NCBI RefSeq assembly: GCF_040448305.1 | Contig: NZ_CP148752.1 | Location: 2,728,001-2,792,000 of the forward strand | DNA from: Pseudomonas fluorescens | GTDB taxonomy: Bacteria > Pseudomonadota > Gammaproteobacteria > Pseudomonadales > Pseudomonadaceae | Length of the DNA: 64,000 nt | Direction of reading: 5' to 3' | Part shown: positions 1 through 8,254 of the stretch, piece after piece | Position numbering within the stretch: position 1 is the stretch's first letter | Layout: every line of letters begins with the position of its first letter | Translations under genes and position numbers: made by a program | The notes under the pieces: model-generated | Told to the model about the DNA's origin: nothing | Database searches by the model: none | What the model saw: only the letters and a program-made list of their open reading frames with translations

Positions 1-16
1 CAAATGAACTCATTTC

Positions 17-123
17 CCTGTAGGAGCGAAGCTTGCTCGCGATGGACGTCAACGATAACGCGTGCTGTCTGAATGATCGCGTTGTTCAGACGTTTTTCGC
101 GAGCAAGCATCGCTCCTACAGGT
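17..123. repeat. REP doublet (inverted pair)
   Basis: Two inverted copies of a REP-type palindrome (TGTAGGAGCGAAGCTTGCTC at 20-39 and its inverse ending at about 122) flank about 50 bases of unrelated sequence. This head-to-tail inverted arrangement is the REPIN form typical of P. fluorescens genomes. It lies in non-coding DNA and could fold as one long hairpin in RNA. Confidence 0.85.
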
Positions 124-500
124 ACGGAGTAGCTCTGGCTTTTGATCTTGATCTGCCCCGTCGGAAGGCCGAGCGCAGGTTCTGCGCAGTGGGCAACCCG
201 GCATGGATGCCGGGTTAGCCGCGTACGGCCATGGATGGCCGATCGCGGCGGGCCCACGGAGCAGGACCGGAGCGAGGGCATGCCGAGCCTAGGCGAGGCA
301 CCGTACGTCAGGGGCAAAAGCGTTTGGTTACTTTGCGCCGGGCGGCGCTCCGCTTTTCAAAGTGACCCGCTGTAAAAGCGGAACCGTCACCCGCCGTTAC
401 CAAAGAAACGGATATGTACACCATCGGCTGCAGAGTCCGCCCGCGACACACTCTGTGCGCCAAGGACTTCAGTCTCGCCACAAAAGTTTTCTTAAAGGGC
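124..500. repeat. Dispersed non-coding repeat-like element
   Basis: This gene-free stretch carries short perfect palindromes (GGCATGGATGCC near 201-212; CCATGGATGG near 230) and the GGGCAAAAGCGTTTGGTTAC block near 311, followed by a run about AGTGACCCGCTGTAAAAGCG at 360-379. From memory, blocks of this wording recur between genes in many fluorescens-group genomes, and spurious short proteins are often called on them. No start site, codon bias or protein family supports a gene here. Its function is unknown; calling it a dispersed repeat rests on recall and was not tested by a search. Confidence 0.5.
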
Positions 501-514
501 ACAGAGTCTTGTCT

Positions 515-1366
515 TTACTGAGCCCCAAACACCGCCGTCCAGTAAATCCCCGCATCGCTCTTCGGATCGGTTGCATACGCCGCGCCCAGTTCGCGGAACT
601 GAGGGTTCATCAGGTTGGCGCAATGACCGGGGCTGGTCAGCCAGCCTTCGACCACCTTGCGTACGCTGTCTTGCCCGGCGGCGATGTTTTCGCCGATCTG
701 CTGGAAGTTGTAGCCTGCCAATTCCGCGCGGTCACCCGGGGTGCGGCCGTCGCGGTCCTTGTGATCGAAGTAGTTGTTGTTGGCCATGGAGCGGGAGTGG
801 GTTTCGGCGGCCGTGCCCAGTATGGCGTTCCAGGCCAATGGCGCGGTCGCATTGAATGACTGTGTGCCGCATTGACGCGGTTTGGCCCGTGCTGCGTTGA
901 GTTCGATGAGCAGCTTCTGGCCCTCGGTCTGCCAGTCGCCCAGGCGTGCGCTCAACAACGGTCGTGCCACGACGATGCGCCACTGATTGTCCTGGCGGCT
1001 GACGCCGACATCGACGAATTGCGGGTCAAGAACGATCTGGCAAAAACTCTCCTGGATCGCTTTCATCGCCGACGCCGCATCGCGAGGCCCGGACAGGCTG
1101 ATGGCCTGCACATTCTTCATGGGATAACCGGCAGTGGCCATGGCCTGCTGCAGATTGCCGATGCTTGGGGCGGTCAGCACCAGGCGCGGGTCGGCCGACA
1201 GCGGCGGAAGCTCCGATGAAACCTGGCCGGCGCAGCGCTGCAGTTGGCTGCGGTAAACATTGATCGATTCGACCAATTGCGCTTCGTCGGCCGCCACGGC
1301 GTTAGCGGCGAATACCAGGCCCAGTGACACACCGGCCAAACGCATTGCGGATGAAATGAAACCCAT
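515..1366 (-). CDS. Secreted CAP/SCP-domain protein
   Basis: A 283-residue exported protein of the CAP (SCP/PR-1) superfamily. The start at 1366 is chosen over an ATG 54 bases upstream because an AAGGGGGA Shine-Dalgarno sits eight bases before it and a signal peptide (hydrophobic run then AVA-A near residue 25) follows directly. The C-terminal 130 residues hold the CAP fold signatures: ETHSRSMA, GENIAAG and SPGHCANLM, supplying the two histidines and glutamate of the cavity. The N-terminal 120 residues are less conserved and contain two cysteines. Bacterial CAP proteins have no settled biochemical role. It is divergent from the cell wall hydrolase gene at 1509. Confidence 0.85.
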   Translation of the reverse strand: MGFISSAMRLAGVSLGLVFAANAVAADEAQLVESINVYRSQLQRCAGQVSSELPPLSADPRLVLTAPSIGNLQQAMATAGYPMKNVQAISLSGPRDAASAMKAIQESFCQIVLDPQFVDVGVSRQDNQWRIVVARPLLSARLGDWQTEGQKLLIELNAARAKPRQCGTQSFNATAPLAWNAILGTAAETHSRSMANNNYFDHKDRDGRTPGDRAELAGYNFQQIGENIAAGQDSVRKVVEGWLTSPGHCANLMNPQFRELGAAYATDPKSDAGIYWTAVFGAQ

Positions 1367-1508
1367 GAAAATCCCCCTTGAGCAGATTGCGCCCATGATG
1401 CGCGAAGTTGGCCCATCCAAGACAACGGATTTATCCAGAGTGTAGTGGGGTGGGCGAAATCATTTCACTACTAGACTCAATTGAACCACTCACCGAGTGA
1501 CACCGACC

Positions 1509-2129
1509 ATGCGCTTCGACTGGATCGCCACTTGCCTCGCCTTGACGTTGCTTGCCGGCCCGGTGTCCGCTGCGGATCAAGCGCAAAAACAGCAAGCGGC
1601 CGAGAACAAGGCCGAGGTGCTGGAACAGAAAGCCGCCGAGAATAAAAGCCCCGCACCGGCGCCCAAGGCTGAAGCGATTACCCCGTCCGAAGTCCAGGCC
1701 GTCGACCCGGCGGGCGCCGCGCCGCTGGACGATGCGATCACCTGCCTGGCCCGGTCCATTTACTGGGAAGCCAGGGGCAAGGACGCCGCCGACATGGAGG
1801 CGGTGGCCAATGTGGTCATGAATCGCCTGGGTCACGAGGGCTTTCCAGACACGGTGTGCAAAGTGGTCAAGCAAGGTTCGGAGACCAAGAGCTGCGAGTT
1901 TTCCTGGTGGTGTGACGGCAAATCCGATTCGGTCCAGGAAGAGGTGCCTTACGCGATGGCCAAGGAAATCGCGCGCAAGGCCCTGAACAAGGAGCTGCCG
2001 GATCGTACCCAGGGTGCCCTGTATTTCCATGATCGTACCGTCAAGCCGGATTGGGCCAGGGAATACATCTGGACCGTGGATATCGGCTTGTTCCGGTTTT
2101 ACAAACCCCATGGCGGATCGGCCAGATAG
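1509..2129 (+). CDS. SleB-like cell wall hydrolase (Hydrolase_2)
   Basis: A 206-residue exported protein. Residues 1-22 form a signal peptide, then a lysine/alanine/glutamate-rich linker (to about 75) leads into a Hydrolase_2 domain. The family landmarks SIYWEARG (catalytic glutamate), ANVVMNR and FSWWCDGKSD are all present, so a lytic transglycosylase-like activity on peptidoglycan is expected in the periplasm. A GTG at 1497 is in frame, but the ATG at 1509 has a GAG at a better distance and starts the signal peptide cleanly. In spore formers this family cleaves cortex; in Pseudomonas the role is probably wall remodelling (inference). Confidence 0.85.
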   Translation: MRFDWIATCLALTLLAGPVSAADQAQKQQAAENKAEVLEQKAAENKSPAPAPKAEAITPSEVQAVDPAGAAPLDDAITCLARSIYWEARGKDAADMEAVANVVMNRLGHEGFPDTVCKVVKQGSETKSCEFSWWCDGKSDSVQEEVPYAMAKEIARKALNKELPDRTQGALYFHDRTVKPDWAREYIWTVDIGLFRFYKPHGGSAR

Positions 2130-2259
2130 CCGCGGTGTTTTCGGCCAGATATTTTATTTTTCCGAGGTAGTGCGAGGCGTTATCCAAACTGAAATGTGTC
2201 TGTTTTATAAGCTTCATAACGCAACCGTGCGCGAATGACGCCATAAGCAGGGACTACAC

Positions 2260-2331
2260 ATGAAGTTGACGAGGGTCCGGAGCAGTAACCTCGCGTCGAT
2301 TGCGACGCAGTCGCCGGCGCGTTTCCCATGA
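2260..2331 (+). CDS. Small upstream ORF overlapping the epimerase start
   Basis: A 23-codon reading frame with a plausible AGGGA ribosome site six bases before its ATG. Its TGA overlaps the next gene's ATG (ATGA at 2328-2331). The downstream epimerase lacks its own recognisable Shine-Dalgarno, so translation of the operon may be coupled to this leader. The peptide (MKLTRVRSSN start, rich in Arg and Ser) matches no family known to me. It could be a leader peptide or a chance ORF. Confidence 0.4.
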   Translation: MKLTRVRSSNLASIATQSPARFP

Positions 2332-3305
2332 CCGTCCTGGTCACCGGTGCGGCCGGTTTCATCGGCTTTCATACGGTCCAGCGCTTGTGCCGCGAGGGTC
2401 AGGAGGTCGTCGGTATCGACAACCTCAACGACTACTACGACGTGGAACTCAAGCAGGCACGCCTCAAGGTGCTGGAGACTTTGCCGGGTTTTCGTTTCCA
2501 GAAAATGGACATCGTCGACAAACCGGCCCTGATCAGCCTGTTTCAGGAGCACGCTTTTACCGAGGTGGTGCATCTGGCCGCCCAGGCCGGGGTGCGCTAC
2601 TCGCTGGACAATCCGGATATCTATGGGCAATCGAACCTGGTGGGTTTCCTCAATGTGCTCGAAGCCTGTCGGCACCATCGCCCCGAGCATCTGATCTACG
2701 CCTCGAGCAGCTCGGTGTACGGCGCCAACAGCAAGCTGCCGTTCAGTGTCGAGGACCCTGTCGAACATCCCGTTTCACTGTACGCCGCCAGCAAGCGCGC
2801 CAATGAACTGCTGGCTGAAAGTTACTGCCACCTGTATGGCCTGAAAGCCAGTGGCCTGCGCTTTTTCACCGTCTATGGCCCGTGGGGCCGACCGGACATG
2901 GCGCTGTTCAAGTTCACCGACGCCATCCTCAAAGGCCTGCCCATCGACATTTACAACCAGGGGCAGATGTCCCGCGACTTCACCTATGTCGACGACATTG
3001 TCGAAGGGATCGCCCGACTGCGCCCAAGGCCTCCGGTGCCGGAAGGCTCTGTCGCCGGGGTCAACCGGCTCTTCAATATCGGTCGCGGCATGCCGGTGGC
3101 GTTGCTGGATTTCGTCGAGTGCCTGGAATCAGCCCTGGACCTGCAGGCCCGGCGCAACTACCTGCCGATGCAGGCCGGTGACGTGGTCAAGACCTGGGCC
3201 GATGTCTCGGCACTGGCCGAGTGGGTGGGTTTCAGCCCGCAGGTGACCCTGGAAACCGGCGTAAGAGCATTTGTGAAGTGGTATCGGCAGTTCTACCGGA
3301 TTTGA
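2328..3305 (+). CDS. NAD-dependent UDP-glucuronate 4-epimerase-like protein
   Basis: A 325-residue extended short-chain dehydrogenase. TGAAGFIG at residues 6-13 binds NAD, SSSSVYG follows near 126-132, and the catalytic pair is Y152/K156 (YAASK). The stretch IDNLNDYYDVELKQARL around residue 30-46 is characteristic of UDP-glucuronate 4-epimerases, which make UDP-galacturonate, rather than GalE. It heads an operon with a polyprenyl-phosphate glycosyltransferase, a LAB_N protein and an ArnT-like transferase, so its product probably feeds LPS or lipid A decoration. The start overlaps a small upstream ORF. UDP-GlcNAc 4-epimerase is the main alternative. Confidence 0.82.
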   Translation: MTVLVTGAAGFIGFHTVQRLCREGQEVVGIDNLNDYYDVELKQARLKVLETLPGFRFQKMDIVDKPALISLFQEHAFTEVVHLAAQAGVRYSLDNPDIYGQSNLVGFLNVLEACRHHRPEHLIYASSSSVYGANSKLPFSVEDPVEHPVSLYAASKRANELLAESYCHLYGLKASGLRFFTVYGPWGRPDMALFKFTDAILKGLPIDIYNQGQMSRDFTYVDDIVEGIARLRPRPPVPEGSVAGVNRLFNIGRGMPVALLDFVECLESALDLQARRNYLPMQAGDVVKTWADVSALAEWVGFSPQVTLETGVRAFVKWYRQFYRI

Positions 3306-3353
3306 AGCATTCGCCTCTGATCTCGAAAAATCAAAAAGGGCGAGAGAGTCCTC

Positions 3354-4094
3354 ATGAGCCAAGACATTTTTGTATCCGTACTGATTCCCGCCAAGAACGA
3401 ATCAAACAACCTCAAGCCATTGCTTGAGGAAATTCGCGTGGCGCTGGCCGACGAGGCTTACGAAATCATCGTGGTCGACGATGGCAGCACCGACGGGACC
3501 CTGCATGAGCTGCGGCAGATTCGCCAAAACGGCTTGAACACTCTGCGCATCCTGCATCACGAGCGGTCGCTGGGGCAGAGCACCTCGCTGTACCACGCCG
3601 CACGGGAGGCTCGCGGGCTGTGGCTGGCGACCCTCGATGGCGACGGTCAGAACGATCCGGCGGACATTCCTGGCATGCTCGCACTGGTGCGCGGCGAACC
3701 GGGCAAGGTCGATGTGCAACTGGTGGCCGGGCATCGGGTCAATCGCCGCGACACCGCGAGCAAACGCTACGCCTCGCGCTTCGCCAACAATCTGCGTCGG
3801 CGTCTGCTCAAGGATGCCACTCCGGACACCGGTTGCGGCCTGAAGCTGATCGAGCGCGCGGCGTTCTTGCGCCTGCCGTACTTCGACCACATGCATCGCT
3901 ACATTCCGGCGCTGATCCAGCGCCATAACGGGCGCATGATCGTGCACCCGGTCAACCACCGGCCGCGCACGGCCGGGGTGTCGAAATACGGCAATCTCGA
4001 CCGCGCGCTGGTTGGCATTCTTGACCTGATCGGCGTCTGGTGGCTGATCAAACGCACGCGCCTGAACACCCAGGCCCAGGAGCTCGAAGGATGA
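3354..4094 (+). CDS. Family 2 glycosyltransferase (polyprenyl-phosphate sugar synthase type)
   Basis: A 246-residue GT2 enzyme resembling dolichol-phosphate mannose synthase and ArnC. Landmarks are PAKNESNNL at the N-terminus, VVDDGSTDGT for nucleotide binding, the DGDGQNDP metal site, DTGCGLKLI, and RTAGVSKYG near the C-terminus. A single hydrophobic stretch (about 220-235) may tether it to the membrane. The expected reaction is transfer of a sugar from UDP or GDP to undecaprenyl phosphate on the cytoplasmic face. Its stop overlaps the next start (ATGA at 4091-4094), so the two genes are translationally coupled. The sugar cannot be read from sequence. Confidence 0.85.
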   Translation: MSQDIFVSVLIPAKNESNNLKPLLEEIRVALADEAYEIIVVDDGSTDGTLHELRQIRQNGLNTLRILHHERSLGQSTSLYHAAREARGLWLATLDGDGQNDPADIPGMLALVRGEPGKVDVQLVAGHRVNRRDTASKRYASRFANNLRRRLLKDATPDTGCGLKLIERAAFLRLPYFDHMHRYIPALIQRHNGRMIVHPVNHRPRTAGVSKYGNLDRALVGILDLIGVWWLIKRTRLNTQAQELEG

Positions 4095-4369
4095 TTCTGA
4101 CCCGTGAAACCCTGTGGCTGCTGGTCGGTTTTGCCGGGCAGGCTGCCTTTACCGGGCGGTTTGTCTTGCAGTGGTTGTACAGCGAGTACAAGAAACGCAG
4201 CGTGATCCCGACCAACTTCTGGTACCTGAGCATCGTCGGCAGCACCTTGTTGCTCGCCTACGCCATTTACCGCCAGGACCCGGTGTTCATCGTCGGGCAG
4301 GCCTTTGGCTCCCTCGTCTATTTTCGCAACCTGCAATTGATTGCCAAAAGCAGAAGCGTAAAGGAATAA
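4091..4369 (+). CDS. Small LAB_N-domain membrane protein
   Basis: A 92-residue protein with three hydrophobic helices that matches the lipid A biosynthesis N-terminal (LAB_N) domain, normally found fused in front of LpxB in some species. Telling segments are GRFVLQWLYSEYKKR, IPTNFWYLSI and GSLVYFRNLQLI. The start at 4091 has AGGAG eight bases upstream and overlaps the preceding stop by four bases. Stand-alone LAB_N proteins commonly sit between a GT2 gene and an ArnT-like gene, as here, and may help move or present the lipid-linked sugar; no biochemical role is firmly established. Confidence 0.85.
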   Translation: MILTRETLWLLVGFAGQAAFTGRFVLQWLYSEYKKRSVIPTNFWYLSIVGSTLLLAYAIYRQDPVFIVGQAFGSLVYFRNLQLIAKSRSVKE

Positions 4370-4372
4370 GCA

Positions 4373-5923
4373 ATGCGTAGATCGTTGTCGCCCAGGGTCG
4401 AGTGCCTGGGCCTGATGCTGCTTGCCCTGTTGCTGATCGGCGCGGGAATGGGGCTGCGTCAGGCGCAGAATGTGGACGAGGAGCGCTTCCTCGGTGTCGC
4501 GCTGGAGATGCTGCAGAACGGTTCCTGGCTGATCCCGCACCGGGCCGCCGAGATCTACGGCGACAAGCCACCGATTTTCATGTGGACGGTGGCGTTCTTC
4601 ACCTGGCTGACCGGCAAGCCCAACATCGCCCTTTATATCCCGGGACTGTTTTCGGCGGTGACGGTCACGGCGATGGTCTATGACCTGGGCCGTCGCCTGT
4701 GGACCCAGCGTACCGGGCGCAACGCCGCGCTGCTGTACCTGGCGACGTACCAGACCTACAGCATCCTGCGCACCGGTCAGATCGACAGCTTTCTGATTCT
4801 GTTCACCTCCCTGGGCCTGTACGGCTTGGCGCGGCACCTGCTGCTGGGACCTGCGTGGCGCTGGTTCTACGCGGGTTGCGCGGCCATGGGCATTGGCGTG
4901 ATCACCAAAGGCGTGGGTTTTCTGCCGGCGCTGTTGCTGATTCCATACGCCTATGGGGTGCGCAAAGGCTGGCCCGGTGTGGTGGCGATGCCAGGTGAAG
5001 TGCGCAAGTGGTTGCTGGGGTTTGCAGTGATGCTCGCGGCGATTGCGATCTGGCTGTTGCCCCTGGCCTTGTCCATTCTCTTCAATGGCAGCGCAGACGA
5101 AATTGCCTATGCGCGGGAGATCCTCCTGCGTCAGACCGCAGGCCGCTATGCCGCCGCGTGGCATCACCGCGAACCGTTCTGGTATTTCTTCACCAAGGTG
5201 ATTCCGCAGTACTGGCTGCCGTTGGTGTTGGTACTGCCATGGCTGGTGCCGGCCTGGCGCCGTCAGCTACAAAAACGCGATGGCCGGGTGTTGGTATTGC
5301 TCGGTTGGGTGCTGCTGGTGGTGCTGTTTTTCTGCATCAGCACGGGCAAGCGCAAGTTGTACATCTACCCGGCGCTGCCTGGGCTGGTGCTGGTCGCCGC
5401 GCCGTTGATCCCGTGGCTGCTCAAGCGCTGGTTCAAACGCCACCCGCGTTTGCGTCGGGTGTTCCCGGCACTGGTGGCGACCTGGTTCGCGTTGTGGTTC
5501 GCCCGTGGTTTCATCGAACCGCTCAAGGACGGCACCAACGTTGATCAGGTGCTCATGACCCAGGCTGCGACCATGACCCAGGGCGCCGATCTGGTGCTGG
5601 TCAACTGGGAGGAGGGGCACTGGTTGTTCGCCCGGCAGCCGATCGTACATTTCGGCATGGACAATTCGACCATCGAAAAGGCCGCGCTGTACCTGCGCGA
5701 ACACCCCAAGGCCTACGCTTTGGTGCCCGATGACGTGCTGAACCAGTGCTTCAATCCCGAAGCGGCCCGTGAGCTGGGGGAAAACTCCCGGGCGAACTGG
5801 TCGATCGTGGGCGCGGCTGCCGACAACGGCAAATGTCTGCCGCAAGAGGCCGGCAAAGCCTATCGGTTCACCTGGAATGACCCGCACATGCCAGCGCCGC
5901 CGCTGCAAGTGGCCAATCCCTGA
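4373..5923 (+). CDS. ArnT-like/PMT-family glycosyltransferase (GT39/GT83)
   Basis: A 516-residue polytopic membrane protein of the GT-C class. After one N-terminal helix it has the periplasmic loop acid region (RQAQNVDEERF, near residues 29-39) that in ArnT and PMT enzymes carries catalytic acidic residues, then about a dozen helices with GRRLW and TGQIDSF in loops, and a soluble C-terminal part from about 390. Such enzymes take a sugar from undecaprenyl phosphate on the periplasmic face and place it on lipid A or core LPS. It ends the operon, three bases after the LAB_N gene, and is followed by a terminator. There is no arnBCADEF set here, so aminoarabinose is unlikely from this locus alone. 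Confidence 0.82.
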   Translation: MRRSLSPRVECLGLMLLALLLIGAGMGLRQAQNVDEERFLGVALEMLQNGSWLIPHRAAEIYGDKPPIFMWTVAFFTWLTGKPNIALYIPGLFSAVTVTAMVYDLGRRLWTQRTGRNAALLYLATYQTYSILRTGQIDSFLILFTSLGLYGLARHLLLGPAWRWFYAGCAAMGIGVITKGVGFLPALLLIPYAYGVRKGWPGVVAMPGEVRKWLLGFAVMLAAIAIWLLPLALSILFNGSADEIAYAREILLRQTAGRYAAAWHHREPFWYFFTKVIPQYWLPLVLVLPWLVPAWRRQLQKRDGRVLVLLGWVLLVVLFFCISTGKRKLYIYPALPGLVLVAAPLIPWLLKRWFKRHPRLRRVFPALVATWFALWFARGFIEPLKDGTNVDQVLMTQAATMTQGADLVLVNWEEGHWLFARQPIVHFGMDNSTIEKAALYLREHPKAYALVPDDVLNQCFNPEAARELGENSRANWSIVGAAADNGKCLPQEAGKAYRFTWNDPHMPAPPLQVANP

Positions 5924-5929
5924 GGGCAA

Positions 5930-5963
5930 AAAAAGGGTCGCTTGAACAAGCGGCCCTTTCTCT
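5930..5963 (+). terminator. Rho-independent terminator after the LPS operon
   Basis: An A-rich run is followed by AAAGGGTCGCTTG, a short loop and CAAGCGGCCCTTTC, giving a stem of about twelve pairs with one bulge and a T-rich tail. It lies seven bases after the ArnT-like stop and before the converging alcohol dehydrogenase gene, so it may serve both directions. Confidence 0.75.
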
Positions 5964-5977
5964 TCGTTCGTCGCCTG

Positions 5978-7009
5978 TCACTGACTGGCGTCCAGCACCA
6001 CGCGGTAGCGCGCCTTGCCACTGCGCAAATGATCGATGGCCTCGTTGATCCGGCTCATGGGAAACATCTCCACCTGCGGCACAATCTGGTGGCGTGCGCA
6101 GAACTCCAGCATGGTCGCGGTGTTGGCCGGGGAGCCGACTGGTGAGGCGGACATGGTTTTTTGCTGGGGAATCAGTTCGAACACGTGCATGGGGATGGCA
6201 TCGGGCACGACGCCGACAAAGTGCAGGCGACCCTTGCCGCGCAGGGTGGCGAGCATGGCGCTCCAGTCGAGGTTGGCGTTGGCGGTGACCAGGAGAAAAT
6301 CCAGGGTGCCGGCAATGGCATTGAGCGCATCGGTATCGGTCGAGGCGACCACCTTGTGCGCGCCCAGGCGCTTGGCTTCGTCCTGCTTGCTCAGCGATGA
6401 GGTGAACGCCGTGACTTCGCAGCCCCAGGCGTTAAGGAAGCGCAGCGCCAGGTGACCGAGGCCGCCGATGCCCACCACGCCGGCCCGGTCGGTGGGCTTG
6501 ATGCCGAATTCCAGCAGCGGGTTGAACACGGTCGAGCCGGCACAGAACAACGGCCCGGCCATCGCCGGATCGAGCCCGGCCGGGATCGGCAGGGCCCAGG
6601 CCCAGTGCGCGCGAATGCGGTCGGCAAAGCCGCCGTTGCTGCCGATGATGGTCGGTTGCACGGTGCGACACAGGTTATGCGAGCCTTCGATGCACGAGGC
6701 GCAATGCATGCAACTGCCCTTGTACCAACCGATGCCCACCCGTTGCCCCATTTCCAGACCGCGAACCTGGTCGCCCAGGCGCACGATACGACCGACCACC
6801 TCATGGCCGGGGATGAACGGGTAGCGGCTGATGCCCCAATCGTTGTCGATCAGCGACTGGTCGGAGTGGCAGACGCCGCAATATTCCACGGCGACTTCCA
6901 CCTCATCGCTGGCCAACGGACCGGGATCGTAGCTGTAGCGTTCCAGTGGCGCGCCCGCTGCCGTGGCGGCCCAGCCGGTAAAGGTGGTGAGTTCGCTGCT
7001 GTCGCTCAT
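5978..7009 (-). CDS. Zinc-dependent NAD(P) alcohol dehydrogenase (YahK/CAD type)
   Basis: A 343-residue medium-chain dehydrogenase. Catalytic zinc ligands are in YCGVCHSD and GHEVVG; the structural zinc cysteines form CMHCASCIEGSHNLC; the nucleotide fold has VGIGGLGHLALRF. The start is supported by GGAGGT seven bases upstream. The closest characterised relatives are YahK and AdhC-like aldehyde reductases, which reduce a broad range of aldehydes with NADPH. It converges on the LPS operon across a shared terminator and has no obvious pathway partner. The substrate cannot be inferred. Confidence 0.88.
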   Translation of the reverse strand: MSDSSELTTFTGWAATAAGAPLERYSYDPGPLASDEVEVAVEYCGVCHSDQSLIDNDWGISRYPFIPGHEVVGRIVRLGDQVRGLEMGQRVGIGWYKGSCMHCASCIEGSHNLCRTVQPTIIGSNGGFADRIRAHWAWALPIPAGLDPAMAGPLFCAGSTVFNPLLEFGIKPTDRAGVVGIGGLGHLALRFLNAWGCEVTAFTSSLSKQDEAKRLGAHKVVASTDTDALNAIAGTLDFLLVTANANLDWSAMLATLRGKGRLHFVGVVPDAIPMHVFELIPQQKTMSASPVGSPANTATMLEFCARHQIVPQVEMFPMSRINEAIDHLRSGKARYRVVLDASQ

Positions 7010-7208
7010 GGGATACCTCCAGATCAGAAGTCAGGGGTCTTGGCCGCTTCGGTGCCGCGGCGGAGCGAAGAAAGTGTAGCGGGTTGCCGGCGTTCCATCG
7101 GGTGCGAGCCTGGATACTTGAACATACAAAGGCGCCCGAAGTGGACACATTGCAGATACATCAGCGCGGTTTCATGAGCCAGGTCCCACACTCACAGAGA
7201 GATCAGCC

Positions 7209-7409
7209 ATGTTCCGCAAACTGCAGCAGGTCGCCAGATTGTTCAGCCAGAGTGCCCGATTGATGGTGGGTGTTCCCGAGTACGACAACTACGTGGCGCA
7301 AATGGCCCGCAACCATCCGGGCGAGCCGGTCATGAGTTATGAGATGTTCTTCCGCGAACGTCAGGAAGCGCGTTTTGGCCGGGGCAAGTGCAACACGCGG
7401 TGCTGCTGA
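7209..7409 (+). CDS. YbdD/YjiX family small protein
   Basis: A 66-residue protein clearly of the YbdD/YjiX (DUF466) family: the segments VPEYDNYVAQMARNHP and MSYEMFFRERQEARFG are diagnostic. Family members normally follow a cstA-like pyruvate or peptide transporter gene. Here no transporter is adjacent: the flanks are an alcohol dehydrogenase and a metallophosphoesterase. The C-terminus has two extra cysteines (CNTRCC). It appears to have its own transcription unit. Function is unknown. Confidence 0.85.
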   Translation: MFRKLQQVARLFSQSARLMVGVPEYDNYVAQMARNHPGEPVMSYEMFFRERQEARFGRGKCNTRCC

Positions 7410-7422
7410 CCCGAGAGTTACC

Positions 7423-8190
7423 TCAGAAATCCAGATCAATCACGAAGGCATCATCGAAATCAGGATTTTCATTGATGCCATTCTTGGCATAGCCCCGGGG
7501 GTTGCAGACCACCCGGGTGTTGCCCACCCGATAATCGAAGCTGCCATGAGTATGGCCGTGCAGCCACAGTGCCGGCTGCCAGTCTTTGATCCGCGCTTCG
7601 AGGTCCGAGACAAAGCTTGAGTTGATCGGCGAACCGGCAAAGGTCGGGCTGATGCTCGACCGCGTCGGGGCGAAATGCGAGACCACCACCGTGGGCGTGC
7701 TGCTGTCGCGGGTGAAGCAGTCCTCCAGCCAGGCGACCGTTTGCAGAAACACCAACTGGGAAATGGCTGGTGTGAACAGGTCCGGAAAGTCGGGGGCAAT
7801 CCTGATGTGGCTGAAGTCACGGATCAGTTGGGTCGCCAGATCAATGCCCAGCGCCCGATCCTCCGGGCTGTCGAGCAGGCGATAGTCAGACCATAAGGTG
7901 CAGCCGAGAAAACGCACGCCTTCGTGGACGTACTCCGTACGCTCCAGTACGTGGATCTGCGTGCCTTGCGACAGGCTGTTCAATTGCTCGTAGGTGGAGA
8001 CCAGGTCACTGCCATAGAACTCGTGATTGCCCGCCACATACAGCAGTGGAACCGGGCAGGCTCTGGCCCACTCGATGGCCTTGGCCGGCCGGGCGATGTC
8101 CCCGGCGAGCACGACGATATCGGCATCCACAGCGGGAAAAGGGATCGCGTTGACGGACAGGTGCATGTCGGACAGCAAGGCGATGCGCAT
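7423..8190 (-). CDS. Calcineurin-like metallophosphoesterase
   Basis: A 255-residue phosphoesterase with the full metal-ligand set in order: DMHLS (residues 8-12), LAGDI, AGNHEFYG, VSHFAP and GHTHGSFDY. This predicts a dinuclear metal hydrolase acting on a phosphomonoester or phosphodiester in the cytoplasm; there is no signal peptide. The substrate is not deducible. It converges with the YbdD-like gene, separated by only 13 bases, and upstream lies the REP array. Confidence 0.88.
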   Translation of the reverse strand: MRIALLSDMHLSVNAIPFPAVDADIVVLAGDIARPAKAIEWARACPVPLLYVAGNHEFYGSDLVSTYEQLNSLSQGTQIHVLERTEYVHEGVRFLGCTLWSDYRLLDSPEDRALGIDLATQLIRDFSHIRIAPDFPDLFTPAISQLVFLQTVAWLEDCFTRDSSTPTVVVSHFAPTRSSISPTFAGSPINSSFVSDLEARIKDWQPALWLHGHTHGSFDYRVGNTRVVCNPRGYAKNGINENPDFDDAFVIDLDF

Positions 8191-8254
8191 GGATCAACTC
8201 CGGCGTGTCTTGAAGGGCAGGTCATTCAAGTTACGCGTTGATTACCCCTTGTCA

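Noticed and set aside
3899..5167. A 422-codon minus-strand gene
   Set aside because: It overlaps three clear LPS genes in antisense and shows no protein family.
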